The notes: a model not told the origin generated them from the sequence alone. DNA of 64,000 bases from Treponema sp. (GCA_024402695.1 JAKSTG010000004.1:1-64000), one strand, 5' to 3'; counted from the first letter of the stretch, positions 40,523-50,315 are shown. Numbers and translations are program-made.

Positions 40523-42220
40523 ATGAAAAAAGTTATTACAACATTAGTTGCAATTACATGTTTATCTTCTCTTTTTATTTCATGTGGAAATAAAAAGGCT
40601 GATAATAAGGCAGCTTCTGGAGAAGCAAAAGGCTACTCATTCGGTGAAGAAGTAACATTCCACTCTGACGAACCAGTTACTTACTCAATTTCTTTCAGTG
40701 ATGCATCTTGGTACGCAATGCAGGATACTTGGAAGTCAGAAGGTATTTTCAAGAAGATCGAAGACAAAACAAATGTTCATCTTGATATTACTTCTTACGA
40801 TAGTGGTGACTACGGTCAGAAAGTTAACCTGGCAATCAACTCAGGTTCAGCAACTTACATCATTCCAAAAATCTACTCAGAAGACCAGTATGTTGCTGGT
40901 GGCGGTGTAGTAGCAGTTTCTGATTACATCCAGTACATGCCTAACTTCAGTGCATTCGTAAAGAATTACAAAATGGAACCAGACCTTGATACAATCCGTC
41001 AGAGCGATGGAAAATTCTACCGTCTGCCAGGTATGCACCAGGCTGCTCTTCAGGACTACACAATCATGGTTCGTGAAGACATCTTCGAAGCAGCTGGATA
41101 CAACATCCGCGAAATTGAAAAAGACTGGACATGGGAAACTCTCCACGATGTTCTGGTTGGTGTAAAAAAATACATGGTTGCAAACGGACTTTGTTCAGAA
41201 AAAGACTACATCTGGTCAGACCTGTGGTGTGGTGAATCAGGAAAAGGATCTGGTGGTAACCTTCTTAAACTTATGGGTACTTCATACGGCGTTCTTTCAG
41301 GATGGGCTATTGAAGGTTCAAACGGTGGTATCAAATTCGATCAGAACAAAAAAGAATTCTATTCTTCTTCTGTAAGTGAAGATTTCAAAAAGTTCGTAAA
41401 AGTTGCAAACAGCTTCGTAAAAGACGGACTTCTTGATCCTGAAACTTTCACACAGTCTGATGATGTTGCAAACAACAAATTCTACAATGGTAAAACAGTT
41501 ATCAAATCAACAAACCGCTCAACAATGTCTAACGACATTGCCAGCCTTGCAAAAATCACTCCAGAAGGAAAAATCTACGTTACAGCTTATCCTTCAGGAA
41601 CAAACAAAGACCTGGCAGAAACAAGCCGTCTTGAATGTGGTGTTATGATTGCAACAAAAGCAAAAGAAGAACTTGGTGAAGCTGAATTCATCAAACTTAT
41701 GCGTTTTGTTGACTGGATGTTCTATTCTAAAGAAGCTTACACACTCACAAAATGGGGTGTTGAAGGTGAAACATGGCAGTATGTTGATGTAAATGGAATG
41801 AAAATCAAACAGCTCCTTCCAGGATACAAATGTGGTGGTCTTGGTATTGGTGGTGCTGATACTGATGTTGATATCCGTCTTAAGTGGGGATTTGCCGGTG
41901 GTAACTACTTCTATGGTCACTCAACAGCTGAATCAACAGACAACTTCACTCCAGAGGTACAGGATCTTTACGCACGCTATGCAAAATACAAGACAGCTGC
42001 AACAGTTGATCCAAAAGCAAAACCAACAGAAGATGAACGTGAACAGCTGAACCTGTGGGCAGTTCCACTTATCGATAATATCAACGCTTGGACACTCAAG
42101 TTCGTTACAGGACAGAAAAATGCTGATGCTGACTGGAATGAATACCTTGCATCTTGTAAGAACCTGAACGTTGAAAAGATCGTAAAACTCACAAACGAAA
42201 TCTACTCTAAACAGAAATAG
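40523..42220 (+). CDS. Extracellular solute-binding lipoprotein of the sugar transporter
   Basis: A 565-residue LplA-type binding protein. The signal peptide ends in the lipobox LFISC, so the mature protein is lipid-anchored facing the periplasm. The length and segments such as SEDQYVAGGGVVAVSDYIQYMPNF (seen as two blocks), DGKFYRLPGMHQ and YTLTKWGVEGETWQYVD fit the large binding proteins that pair with LplB/LplC permeases. Substrate by context: glucuronic-acid-substituted xylooligosaccharides, because its operator core recurs before a GH115 gene. A GGAGG ribosome-binding site precedes the ATG and a strong terminator follows. Confidence 0.9.
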   Translation: MKKVITTLVAITCLSSLFISCGNKKADNKAASGEAKGYSFGEEVTFHSDEPVTYSISFSDASWYAMQDTWKSEGIFKKIEDKTNVHLDITSYDSGDYGQKVNLAINSGSATYIIPKIYSEDQYVAGGGVVAVSDYIQYMPNFSAFVKNYKMEPDLDTIRQSDGKFYRLPGMHQAALQDYTIMVREDIFEAAGYNIREIEKDWTWETLHDVLVGVKKYMVANGLCSEKDYIWSDLWCGESGKGSGGNLLKLMGTSYGVLSGWAIEGSNGGIKFDQNKKEFYSSSVSEDFKKFVKVANSFVKDGLLDPETFTQSDDVANNKFYNGKTVIKSTNRSTMSNDIASLAKITPEGKIYVTAYPSGTNKDLAETSRLECGVMIATKAKEELGEAEFIKLMRFVDWMFYSKEAYTLTKWGVEGETWQYVDVNGMKIKQLLPGYKCGGLGIGGADTDVDIRLKWGFAGGNYFYGHSTAESTDNFTPEVQDLYARYAKYKTAATVDPKAKPTEDEREQLNLWAVPLIDNINAWTLKFVTGQKNADADWNEYLASCKNLNVEKIVKLTNEIYSKQK

Positions 42221-42266
42221 AATACTTACTTTTCATAATACTCCCTAATACAGATTTTTGATCTGG

Positions 42267-42300
42267 GCCGCACCTTTTGACAAGGTGCGGCTTTTTTTTT
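42267..42300 (+). terminator. Terminator of the transporter operon
   Basis: A perfect 10-bp stem GCCGCACCTT / AAGGTGCGGC with loop TTGAC and a run of nine or more Ts. Confidence 0.93.
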
Positions 42301-42332
42301 GGCAAAAACCTTATTATCGACAGAAAAAGTCA

Positions 42333-42360
42333 TTGACATAAGCAAATTTTCATATAAAAT
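42333..42360 (+). promoter_or_regulatory. Promoter of the division cluster
   Basis: A perfect TTGACA (42333-42338) and TAAAAT (42355-42360) are separated by 16 bp, upstream of the MraZ box. Confidence 0.7.
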
Positions 42361-42369
42361 GTAGATAAG

Positions 42370-42404
42370 TGGGAAAAAATGGTAGAAAGTGGTAGAAAGT
42401 GGAA
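42370..42404 (+). promoter_or_regulatory. MraZ operator: four 10-bp direct repeats
   Basis: TGG triplets recur at 42370, 42380, 42390 and 42400 as TGGGA, TGGTA, TGGTA and TGGAA, each separated by five bases. MraZ is known to bind such direct repeats upstream of its own gene. The last repeat reaches the start codon. Confidence 0.8.
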
Positions 42405-42851
42405 ATGAAGCTACTGACAGGTGAGTACAACAATGCATTGGATGATAAGGGACGTCTCTCTTTTCCTGCCAAGCTGCGTACAGAACTAGAACAGAATGTA
42501 CTCATCGTGACCCGTAGTTATCTGGATCACTGTCTCCAGCTTTTTACTGTTGAAGAATGGGAACAACTTAAAACACGGATTATGGCATCTGTTTCTCCTT
42601 TCAGTAAGGAAAATATGAATGTTGTAAGACGATTCATTGCGCCGGCACAGGCTGTCGAATTCGACAAAGCCGGACGCCTTTCTATCCCGCAGAGTCTGCG
42701 CGAATATGCCGGACTTTCAAAGGATTGCACAGTTCTTGGAGTTGATAAGTTCATAGAAGTGTGGGATTCAGAGAAGTACCGTCAGTATCTGGAATCAACT
42801 GAAGATCAGTTCCAGGATGTTGCAGACGATCTTAGAAATATCAGTTTCTAG
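42405..42851 (+). CDS. mraZ: Transcriptional regulator MraZ
   Basis: A 148-residue MraZ with two AbrB-like half-domains (NALDDKGRLSFPAKLR and EFDKAGRLSIPQSLREYAGL). It forms a ring that binds the direct repeats just upstream and represses the division cluster, which also makes it autoregulated. A GTG two codons earlier (42399) is an alternative start; it lies within the MraZ box. rsmH follows after 18 bp. Confidence 0.95.
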   Translation: MKLLTGEYNNALDDKGRLSFPAKLRTELEQNVLIVTRSYLDHCLQLFTVEEWEQLKTRIMASVSPFSKENMNVVRRFIAPAQAVEFDKAGRLSIPQSLREYAGLSKDCTVLGVDKFIEVWDSEKYRQYLESTEDQFQDVADDLRNISF

Positions 42852-42869
42852 CTGTGGGAAGTAAAAAGG

Positions 42870-43856
42870 GTGGAAATCGTACATACTCCGGTTTTGTTGA
42901 ATGAATGTCTCTCGTATCTTTCTCCTGTAGGAGAACCTTTCGAAGCTCATGCCCTGATGGTGGACTCAACTCTTGGAGAGGGCGGTCATACCAGTAATTT
43001 CCTTGCAAAATTTCCGACTCTGTCTGTTATCGGCCTTGATGCAGACAAAGTGATTCAGGCCCGCGCCAGAGAACGTTTAGCTCCCTTTGGTGACAGGATG
43101 AATTTTTTTAACGGGAATTTCAGTGATTTCTATGCTGATGCAAAGGAAAGAAATGTATGCCCGGATATTATTCTTTTTGATCTGGGAATATCCGTTTTTC
43201 ATTATGAAAGAAGCAAGAGGGGATTTTCTTTCAGATATGATGAAGAACTGGATATGCGTATAAACCCGGCCGTTGGGGAATCGGCCGCTGACTTAGTTAA
43301 TAATCTGCCGGAAGAAAAGCTGGCTGATTTGATTTATCTTTACGGCGAAGAAAAACTTAGCCGTAGAATTGCCCGTGCAATTTGTGAAGCAAGACAGGGT
43401 GGGAAAATAACTTCTTCCAAGGCACTGGGCGATATTATCTGGAACTGTGTTCCGGCAAATTACCGTTACGGTAATATTCATCCGGCAACACGTACCTTTC
43501 AGGCATTGCGCATAGCGGTAAACGGGGAACTTTCAAGATTACCAAAGGCTCTGCACAATGCCTTCAATTGTCTGAACGCGGGTGGAAAGATGGGGGTTAT
43601 CACTTTCCACTCGCTGGAAGACCGCATTGTAAAGAATTATTTCAGAAATCTTGGCAAGCAGTGTGTGTGTCCACCTGAACGGGCTATCTGTTCCTGTGGC
43701 GGCAAACAGTGTGCTGAGATTCTGACAAGAAAACCTGTGGGACCAACGGAGGATGAAATCAAAGCGAATTCTCCATCCCGCAGTGCAAAGCTTCGTGTTG
43801 TCAGAAAGATCTGCGACGCAAGCGATGAACGGCTTATAGGAGTTGAAAAAGACTGA
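42870..43856 (+). CDS. rsmH: 16S rRNA (cytosine-1402-N4) methyltransferase
   Basis: A 328-residue RsmH (MraW). The SAM-binding motif reads DSTLGEGGHTSNFL, followed by VIGLDADK and the catalytic-region segments DLGISVFHYERSKRGFSFR and TFQALRIAVNGEL, then GVITFHSLEDRIVKNYF. It methylates C1402 of 16S rRNA in the decoding centre. Starts at GTG. The stop codon overlaps the start codon of ftsL by one base. Confidence 0.96.
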   Translation: MEIVHTPVLLNECLSYLSPVGEPFEAHALMVDSTLGEGGHTSNFLAKFPTLSVIGLDADKVIQARARERLAPFGDRMNFFNGNFSDFYADAKERNVCPDIILFDLGISVFHYERSKRGFSFRYDEELDMRINPAVGESAADLVNNLPEEKLADLIYLYGEEKLSRRIARAICEARQGGKITSSKALGDIIWNCVPANYRYGNIHPATRTFQALRIAVNGELSRLPKALHNAFNCLNAGGKMGVITFHSLEDRIVKNYFRNLGKQCVCPPERAICSCGGKQCAEILTRKPVGPTEDEIKANSPSRSAKLRVVRKICDASDERLIGVEKD

Positions 43857-44164
43857 TGAAAGAAAAGACAAAATATTCTCTTCTGACATTTCTCGGAATT
43901 CTTCTGGCAGCCGCTATTCCTGCCATGCTTATCCTTTATGGTTTCCAGGCAAAGAGGTATATGGACCTTTCGCGCGAGATCGCAAAGCTGGAGCAGAAAC
44001 AGGAAATTTTAATCGAAGAGAACAAAAAACTAGTGAGTGATATCAGCATTCTTTCAAGCAGTACGCGAATCGAAAAAATCGCAGTTGAAGAACTTGGCAT
44101 GCATAAGGCAGAAAGTGCAGACATTGTGAGAGTAGATATGACAGGTAAGAAGAATGAAGACTAG
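43856..44164 (+). CDS. ftsL: FtsL-like division protein
   Basis: A 102-residue bitopic membrane protein. A short basic N terminus is followed by one transmembrane helix (about residues 9-30) and a coiled coil (REIAKLEQKQEILIEENKKL). RIEKIAVEELGM matches the conserved end of FtsL/FtsB proteins. Position after rsmH supports FtsL. In most bacteria ftsI follows, but here murF overlaps the stop by 11 bp, so the division penicillin-binding protein is encoded elsewhere. Confidence 0.85.
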   Translation: MKEKTKYSLLTFLGILLAAAIPAMLILYGFQAKRYMDLSREIAKLEQKQEILIEENKKLVSDISILSSSTRIEKIAVEELGMHKAESADIVRVDMTGKKNED

Positions 44165-45584
44165 CGAAGCTGAACGAATATCTCTTATGTCTCTTGAAGA
44201 ACTTCTGGATGCAACAGGCGGAAAGCTTGTGGGGAATCCGGAGGCTTTTGCATTTAACGATGTTCAGACTGATTCCAGAAATGTAAAAGAAAATACTCTC
44301 TTTGTTCCACTTGTAGGGGAATTCCAGAACGGACACAAGTATGTGCCTCAGGCTGTGGAAGCCGGTGCTTCTGTAGTCCTTATCAACGAAAATGAATATG
44401 AAAATACACCGGAAGTTTATGACGCCCTTGCAGAAAAAGGCGTGAAATTCATTCTGGTAAAAAATACACTTCACGGTCTTCAGAATGCAGCTGAAGGCTA
44501 TGTGAAGAAATTCCCGGGACTTATTAAAGTAGCAATTACCGGTTCCTGCGGAAAGACAACAACAAAAGAAATGGTGGTTTCAGTTCTGAAGCAGAAATTC
44601 AACTGTGTTTACACAAATGGAAATTTCAATTCAGAAACAGGACTTCCTCTTTCTGTGTTCCAGATTCGTTCTGAACATGAATGCGGCATTTTTGAAATGG
44701 GAATGAACCGAGAAAACGAAATCGGTGAAATCGCAAAGGTTCTGAAACCTGAATATGCCCTTATCACAAATATCGGGACTGCACATATCGGTATTCTTGG
44801 AAGCCGTGAAAATATCGCAAAAGAAAAACGCAAGGTTTATGAATACATTTCGGAAAAAGGTTTTGCTTTTATTCCTGCAAATGACCATTTCAGAGACTTT
44901 GCAGTCGAAGGTGTAAAGGGAACTGTGGTTCCTTTCGGATACGATGTTCCGGCCGAAAAGAGCGGGGCAAGTTTTGTAAAAGAAAACGGTTTGTTCGGAA
45001 CTGTATTTACACTGGACGGAGTTGAAATCAATCTGCCTGTTTCAGGCATGTACAACTACCAGAATGCTCTTGGTGCTGTTGCTCTGGCAAAGTCTCTTGG
45101 CCTTAATGCCGAGCAGATCAAGAAAGGTCTGGAATCTTTCCAGAATATTGGGGGCAGAATGGAAGTTGTTAAGTCTGTCCTTAAAAACGGAAAACAGGTT
45201 GTTCTTGTAAAAGATTTCTATAATGCAAATCCTGACTCAATGACAAAGGCTGTTGAACTTTGTGCAGGTCAGGAAGGTAAAAAGATTTTTGTACTGGGAG
45301 ACATGAAGGAACTTGGAGACGAGTCTCTGGAAGCTCACAGAAAAATAATCAATCTGATTGTTGAAAAGAAGATTCCTGCAGTGGCTCTTGTTGGACCTGA
45401 TTTCAAGGCTGCAGCAGAAAAGGAATCATCAGGAATCAGATATTTTGATTCAGTTGAATCAGAAGGACTTGCTGACTATGTTCTTGAACAGGCGGAAGAA
45501 AACTCTGTGATTCTTCTTAAAGGTTCAAACTCAATGAAACTTTCGGCAATGCCTGGAAAAATCGAGAAGGGGGAAAATCTGTAA
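44154..45584 (+). CDS. murF: UDP-MurNAc-tripeptide D-Ala-D-Ala ligase
   Basis: A 476-residue MurF that adds D-Ala-D-Ala to the peptidoglycan precursor. The N-terminal substrate domain contains DSRNVKENTLFVPL, the ATP-binding P-loop is ITGSCGKTTTKEM, the central domain has EMGMNRENEIGEI and NIGTAHIGILGS, and the C-terminal domain has DFYNANPDSM. The substrate's third residue is likely diaminopimelate or ornithine, depending on MurE. It overlaps ftsL by 11 bp and abuts ftsW by one base. Confidence 0.95.
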   Translation: MKTSEAERISLMSLEELLDATGGKLVGNPEAFAFNDVQTDSRNVKENTLFVPLVGEFQNGHKYVPQAVEAGASVVLINENEYENTPEVYDALAEKGVKFILVKNTLHGLQNAAEGYVKKFPGLIKVAITGSCGKTTTKEMVVSVLKQKFNCVYTNGNFNSETGLPLSVFQIRSEHECGIFEMGMNRENEIGEIAKVLKPEYALITNIGTAHIGILGSRENIAKEKRKVYEYISEKGFAFIPANDHFRDFAVEGVKGTVVPFGYDVPAEKSGASFVKENGLFGTVFTLDGVEINLPVSGMYNYQNALGAVALAKSLGLNAEQIKKGLESFQNIGGRMEVVKSVLKNGKQVVLVKDFYNANPDSMTKAVELCAGQEGKKIFVLGDMKELGDESLEAHRKIINLIVEKKIPAVALVGPDFKAAAEKESSGIRYFDSVESEGLADYVLEQAEENSVILLKGSNSMKLSAMPGKIEKGENL

Positions 45585-46813
45585 TGGACTCAATGTACGG
45601 AACATACAATTTCAATGCAGATACTCCTCTTGAACGCTACAAGAAAAGCGACATCGGTTTTCTTATTACAATGATTCTTCTTTGGGGACTCGGAATCTTT
45701 ACTCTGTTTTTCTGTTCACAGAATTCCGGAGCCAGATATTTTGACGACTCACTTTATTATGTAAAACGCCAGCTGATTTCATCGGCTATTGGATTTATTG
45801 GAATGTTCTTCTTTGCATTCCTTAATGTCCGTCATATTCGCAGAATGATTCCAGCCATTGTGGTTTTTACAATCATTCTGTGTTTATTGGTATTCATTCC
45901 GGCTTTCTCGGAAGAAAAGAATGGTGCCCGCCGCTGGCTTAAAATTCCTGCTATTCCATTTACTTTCCAGCCATCGGAATTCGTCAAATTCGTTCTGGTG
46001 ATTTTCCTTGCCAACGCTTTTGACCGCCAGTATGAAATTCAGGATCAGGACAGTAAATCAAAATTCCTGTTCATCACTCTTCTTATTTATATTGCCTTTG
46101 TTGGTCTTGTAATCTGTGAAAAGGATTTTTCTACTGGATTCTTCCTTTTCTGTCTGGGCCTTGTAATGTATATGGTTTCGGGAACGAAAGTGAAATGGCT
46201 TTTGCCTTTGTCTCCGCTGCTTTTGTCAGCGGGAATCCTTCTCGTATGTCTGGAACCTTACCGTCTTCAGCGTATCGCTGGATTTTTCGACCGTGCTTCA
46301 GGAACAGCAACCTTCAACTATCAGTCTATTAAGGCAAGGGATGCAATTTGTTCAGGCGGTTTAATCGGTAACGGAATCGGAAGCGAACTTTTCCGTTTAA
46401 ACTCAATTCCAGAAGTTCAGGCCGACTACATCTTTGCAGGCTGGACAGAAGCTTTCGGCTTCTTTGGAGTTGTGGTTTATTTCATTATTCTTGGAGTGTT
46501 TGCATGGCGCGGTTTCAGAGTCGCCTCAAAATGCTCAAACCGTTTTGCAGCTTATGGCAGCCTGGGTTGCGTTGTTTCAATCGTGGCACAGTCTGTAGTA
46601 AATATTGCTGTTGTATGCGGAGTTCTGCCTTCGACAGGTATTCCGCTACCATTCTTCTCTCTTGGAGGATCTTCGATCATTACAACACTGGCAATGTGTG
46701 GTTTTGTTCTGAATGCTTCAAGATGTGATGATGTGGAAGATGACTATTATATAAAACGTCAGAATAAACTAAAAATGAACGATTATTTAAGTGTAGAGTT
46801 AGGAGATATCTAA
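45584..46813 (+). CDS. ftsW: SEDS-family septal glycosyltransferase FtsW
   Basis: A 409-residue polytopic protein of the FtsW/RodA family with about ten helices. Family motifs are KIPAIPFTFQPSEFVKF, the catalytic-region QSIKARDAICSGGLIGNGIGSE (seen as two blocks), FAGWTEAFGFFG and the hallmark PSTGIPLPFFSLGGSS. It polymerises glycan at the septum together with FtsI. Its ATG shares a base with the murF stop codon. Placement between murF and ftsQ supports FtsW rather than RodA. Confidence 0.94.
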   Translation: MDSMYGTYNFNADTPLERYKKSDIGFLITMILLWGLGIFTLFFCSQNSGARYFDDSLYYVKRQLISSAIGFIGMFFFAFLNVRHIRRMIPAIVVFTIILCLLVFIPAFSEEKNGARRWLKIPAIPFTFQPSEFVKFVLVIFLANAFDRQYEIQDQDSKSKFLFITLLIYIAFVGLVICEKDFSTGFFLFCLGLVMYMVSGTKVKWLLPLSPLLLSAGILLVCLEPYRLQRIAGFFDRASGTATFNYQSIKARDAICSGGLIGNGIGSELFRLNSIPEVQADYIFAGWTEAFGFFGVVVYFIILGVFAWRGFRVASKCSNRFAAYGSLGCVVSIVAQSVVNIAVVCGVLPSTGIPLPFFSLGGSSIITTLAMCGFVLNASRCDDVEDDYYIKRQNKLKMNDYLSVELGDI

Positions 46814-46816
46814 AAA

Positions 46817-47644
46817 ATGAGTGACGCTGGTATTTTTCTGGAGACCGACGGATTCTTAGAAGATGATGAATTTACTAAATATGAGGAAAATAAATCGGAC
46901 CGCCGTTTCAGAATAATCATTATTTCAACTTTCGCAATCCTGGTTTTCCTTCTGGTAGGAGAATTCATTGGCTGGAGATTCATTAAGCCAAGTCTTTCCA
47001 GTCCAAAAGTAACTATTACAGGATATAAAAGCTTAAGCGCAGAAGAAGTAGCAATGAAACTTATCCCTATGAACTCCAGAAACTGGTTTACATTTGATGT
47101 AGACGTAGCCGCAGGGATTTTGTCTTCAGAAAGCTGCATCAAAAATGTTGAAGTTGAAAAGCATTTCCCAGATAAGATTCTTGTAAACATCAACGAAAGA
47201 ACTCCAGTTGCACTTACTTACGTTAACTCTAACGGAAAATGTATTCCTATGCAGATTGATGATGCCGGTGTTCTGTTCTCTAACAAGAACAATGCACAGG
47301 TAGCACAGACAGGTCTTCCAATCATTTCGGGAATTCCTGTTGATAATATGACAGGTGGAATGAGAATCCCTTCAAAATACAAGGTTCTCATTGACCAGAT
47401 TTCACAGATTCAGAGTTTGCCACAGAAATATTTCTCCGCAGTATCTGAAATTTGTGTTGTTCCAAAGGATTCAGGTAACTATGAACTGGTTCTGATTCCT
47501 TCATCGGGACATATTAAGGTCCTTACGGATCGAGCATTGAATGAAGAAGCATTAAAGTATATGATGATAGTATTGGACGTTGTAAAACAGCTTAAGCCAG
47601 ATGCTCAGGCTGTAGATATGCGTTACGGATCTGTATCATATTAA
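46817..47644 (+). CDS. ftsQ: Cell-division protein FtsQ
   Basis: A 275-residue bitopic protein with a cytoplasmic acidic N terminus, one transmembrane helix (about residues 35-57), a POTRA domain starting near VTITGYKSLSAEEVAMKL, and a beta domain with NINERTPVALTYV and PIISGI. This is the FtsQ/DivIB layout. It links FtsL and FtsB to the rest of the divisome. It starts 3 bp after ftsW and is followed after 15 bp by ftsA. Confidence 0.92.
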   Translation: MSDAGIFLETDGFLEDDEFTKYEENKSDRRFRIIIISTFAILVFLLVGEFIGWRFIKPSLSSPKVTITGYKSLSAEEVAMKLIPMNSRNWFTFDVDVAAGILSSESCIKNVEVEKHFPDKILVNINERTPVALTYVNSNGKCIPMQIDDAGVLFSNKNNAQVAQTGLPIISGIPVDNMTGGMRIPSKYKVLIDQISQIQSLPQKYFSAVSEICVVPKDSGNYELVLIPSSGHIKVLTDRALNEEALKYMMIVLDVVKQLKPDAQAVDMRYGSVSY

Positions 47645-47659
47645 TATGGGTGGGAAAAG

Positions 47660-48898
47660 ATGATCGTTGGTCTGGATATTGGAACTAGTTTTATCCGTGT
47701 AGTAATCGGAGATGTAGACGAAAACGGGAATGTTTCTGTTGCCGGTACTTCAGTTGTGAAGTCTGACGGCTTAAGAAACGGAGTAATCGTTAACATTGAA
47801 GCCGCAAAAAATGCAATCAAGGAAGCCATTGAAATGGCCGAACAGAATGCAGGGGTTACGGTTTCTTCTGTATTTACAGCAATCGGTGGAATCCAGATCA
47901 GCAGTACAGACTCTCACGGGGTAGTTGGAATCGCAAAGATTCGTGGTAACACTCGTGAAATCAATGATTCGGATATTTCCCGTGTAATTGATTGTGCACG
48001 TACACTTAAATTCCCTCCTGACAGACAGCTGCTTCACATTGTTCCTCAGAACTTTATTGTAGATGAACTTCCTACAGGAAACAAACCTCCACTTGGAAGA
48101 ATGGGGGACAGACTTGAAGTTGATGTTCACATCATTACTGCAGCTTACTCTACAGTTCAGAATGTAGTTTCTTGTATCTCAAGATCGGGATATACCTGTA
48201 ACAATGTTATGCTCAAAACTCTGGCAGCTACAAAGGCCGTTGTTCAGGAAGATGAACTCGAACTTGGTTCCATTGTCATTGACCTTGGTGCCGGAACTAC
48301 AGATGTAATCGTATTTATTAAAGGTGCTCCTGTTTGCACTGCTTCTCTGCAGGTTGCAGGTAACCTTGTTACAAATGATATTTCTATTGTAAAAGGCATT
48401 TCTTTTGCTAATGCCGAAAAAATCAAGATTGAATCAGGAACCTGTTGGCGCGAAGGAATTGAACACGATTCTGAAGTTATCATTCCTGGCGTTGGCGGAC
48501 GCGCTCCTGAATCAACAACTAAATCTGAAATCTGTGACATTATTCAGCCACGTATGACTGAAATTTTTGAAATGGCAAGAAGTGCCGTTGTTCACAATGC
48601 ACCTATTAAACAGCTTTCGGGAAACATTATCTTGACTGGTGGTGGAGCACAGATGGAAGGGGTTGTAGAACTGGCACAGTCAGTTTTCCATACTTCATCA
48701 GTACGCATTGGAAAACCGGAAAGTCTTGGTGCTGTTCCGGAAGCTTACAGAAGGTCTGATTTTGCAACTGCAGTGGGACTGGTAATTGCAAATAAAGACA
48801 GCGCAATCAATTCAACAGGAAAGAAAAAGAAGGTTCGCGCTCCTAAAGGGAAAAAGGAGAAGAGCGGATTTTCAAGATTCATAGAAAAGTATTTCTAA
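47660..48898 (+). CDS. ftsA: Cell-division protein FtsA
   Basis: A 412-residue actin-like ATPase that tethers FtsZ to the membrane. The phosphate-binding strands are VGLDIGTSFIRVV at the start and SIVIDLGAGTTDVIVF in the middle, with ILTGGGAQMEGVVELA towards the end. The last residues, KSGFSRFIEKYF, form the amphipathic membrane-targeting helix. Length is normal. ftsZ follows after 66 bp. Confidence 0.96.
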   Translation: MIVGLDIGTSFIRVVIGDVDENGNVSVAGTSVVKSDGLRNGVIVNIEAAKNAIKEAIEMAEQNAGVTVSSVFTAIGGIQISSTDSHGVVGIAKIRGNTREINDSDISRVIDCARTLKFPPDRQLLHIVPQNFIVDELPTGNKPPLGRMGDRLEVDVHIITAAYSTVQNVVSCISRSGYTCNNVMLKTLAATKAVVQEDELELGSIVIDLGAGTTDVIVFIKGAPVCTASLQVAGNLVTNDISIVKGISFANAEKIKIESGTCWREGIEHDSEVIIPGVGGRAPESTTKSEICDIIQPRMTEIFEMARSAVVHNAPIKQLSGNIILTGGGAQMEGVVELAQSVFHTSSVRIGKPESLGAVPEAYRRSDFATAVGLVIANKDSAINSTGKKKKVRAPKGKKEKSGFSRFIEKYF

Positions 48899-48964
48899 AA
48901 AATAATAAAAGAATGCAGGGCGGCTGGGTACCGTTTCTGTCTTAAGTTTTTGGGAGGAAACAAA

Positions 48965-50293
48965 ATGTCTTTTGATTTTTCAGTAGTACAGGACCAGGGA
49001 ACATTTGGTCGTGATGTAGCTAACCCTACAGTCATCAAAGTTATCGGTTGTGGTGGCGGCGGTTCAAGTGCTGTTAGACGCATGATCGAATCTAATGTAC
49101 AGAACGTAGAATTCATCGTATTAAATACAGACCTTCAGGCTCTTAATAAATCTCCAGCTCCAGTAAAGGTGCCTATTGGACAGAAACTTACAGGTGGTCT
49201 TGGTGCTGGTGGAAATCCTGATGTTGGAGAATCTGCTGCAAAAGAAGACGCCAATGCCATTGAACAGCTGGTAGAAGGCGCAGACATGGTTATTGTTACT
49301 GCCGGTATGGGTGGAGGGACTGGAACCGGATCTATCCCTGTAGTTGCTGAAATCGCAAGAAAATCAGGAGCCCTTACTGTAGCCGTTGTTACAACTCCTT
49401 TTGACTTTGAAGGAAGCGGACGCATGAAGAATGCCCAGGCTGGTCTTGAAAAACTCCGCGAAATGGTAGACAGCCTTATTGTTATTCCTAACGAACAGGT
49501 ATTCAAAGTAATCGATAAAAACATCAACTTTGTTCAGGCCTTCCAGATTGCTGATGAACTGCTTTGTCAGGGAATCAAAGGGGTTTCTGAAATCATTACA
49601 ACTCCAGGTCTTGTAAACCTTGACTTCAACGATGTTAAGTCAGTCCTTCAGAATCAGGGAGATGCTCTTCTTGGTGTAGGACAGGGTGAAGGTGAAAACC
49701 GTGGTATTGATGCCGCACAGATGGCAATCTCTAACCCAATGCTCGAAAACCTGAAAATGGACGGAGCTTCAAAAATCCTGGTAAACATTACAGGTCCTGC
49801 AGATGTAGGAATGATGGAAATCAAAGACATCATGAATACAATCACTGCATCGGCTAACCCTGAAAATGAAATCTTCTGGGGACAGATCATTGATGAAAGC
49901 CTTGGCAATAAAGTTCACGTTACTGTAATTGCTACAGGTTTCAAAAAATACGAACCTGTTCGCCAGTCAAAAATTGAAACTCCAGTTTTAGAAAAAAGAA
50001 CTGATCCTAATGTAGTTTCTGCAGATGAATTTGCAGGAATGTTCGGACCAATTTCTACAGAACCTGTTACTTCTTCAACAGCTGCTTTTGAAGAACCTGA
50101 AGAAAAGAAAGAAGGTTCAAGTCTTGGCGCTGACCTGGCAGGAAGTTTTGAAAGTGTTCGTCCATCATTTGGATCAAACCGTTTCTCTACACCTTCTGGA
50201 TATTCTGATATGTCTGAACTTGAAAAACCAGCCTGCATCCGTAAACAGGATAAAGAAAACGGTTATTCAAAATCGATCTATCTTGGTGAATAA
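48965..50293 (+). CDS. ftsZ: Cell-division GTPase FtsZ
   Basis: A 442-residue tubulin homologue. Key motifs are VIGCGGGGSSAVRRM at the N terminus, the GTP-binding GMGGGTGTGSIP, NAQAGLEKLREMVDSLIVIPN (seen as two blocks) and the synergy-loop NLDFNDVKSVL with the catalytic aspartates. A variable linker precedes a C terminus ending KSIYLGE, which differs from the common D-x-PxFxR peptide that binds FtsA. GGGAGGA lies 8 bp before the chosen ATG. It ends the division genes of the cluster. Confidence 0.97.
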   Translation: MSFDFSVVQDQGTFGRDVANPTVIKVIGCGGGGSSAVRRMIESNVQNVEFIVLNTDLQALNKSPAPVKVPIGQKLTGGLGAGGNPDVGESAAKEDANAIEQLVEGADMVIVTAGMGGGTGTGSIPVVAEIARKSGALTVAVVTTPFDFEGSGRMKNAQAGLEKLREMVDSLIVIPNEQVFKVIDKNINFVQAFQIADELLCQGIKGVSEIITTPGLVNLDFNDVKSVLQNQGDALLGVGQGEGENRGIDAAQMAISNPMLENLKMDGASKILVNITGPADVGMMEIKDIMNTITASANPENEIFWGQIIDESLGNKVHVTVIATGFKKYEPVRQSKIETPVLEKRTDPNVVSADEFAGMFGPISTEPVTSSTAAFEEPEEKKEGSSLGADLAGSFESVRPSFGSNRFSTPSGYSDMSELEKPACIRKQDKENGYSKSIYLGE

Positions 50294-50315
50294 AAACAGG
50301 CCGTAGTTTCTGCAT

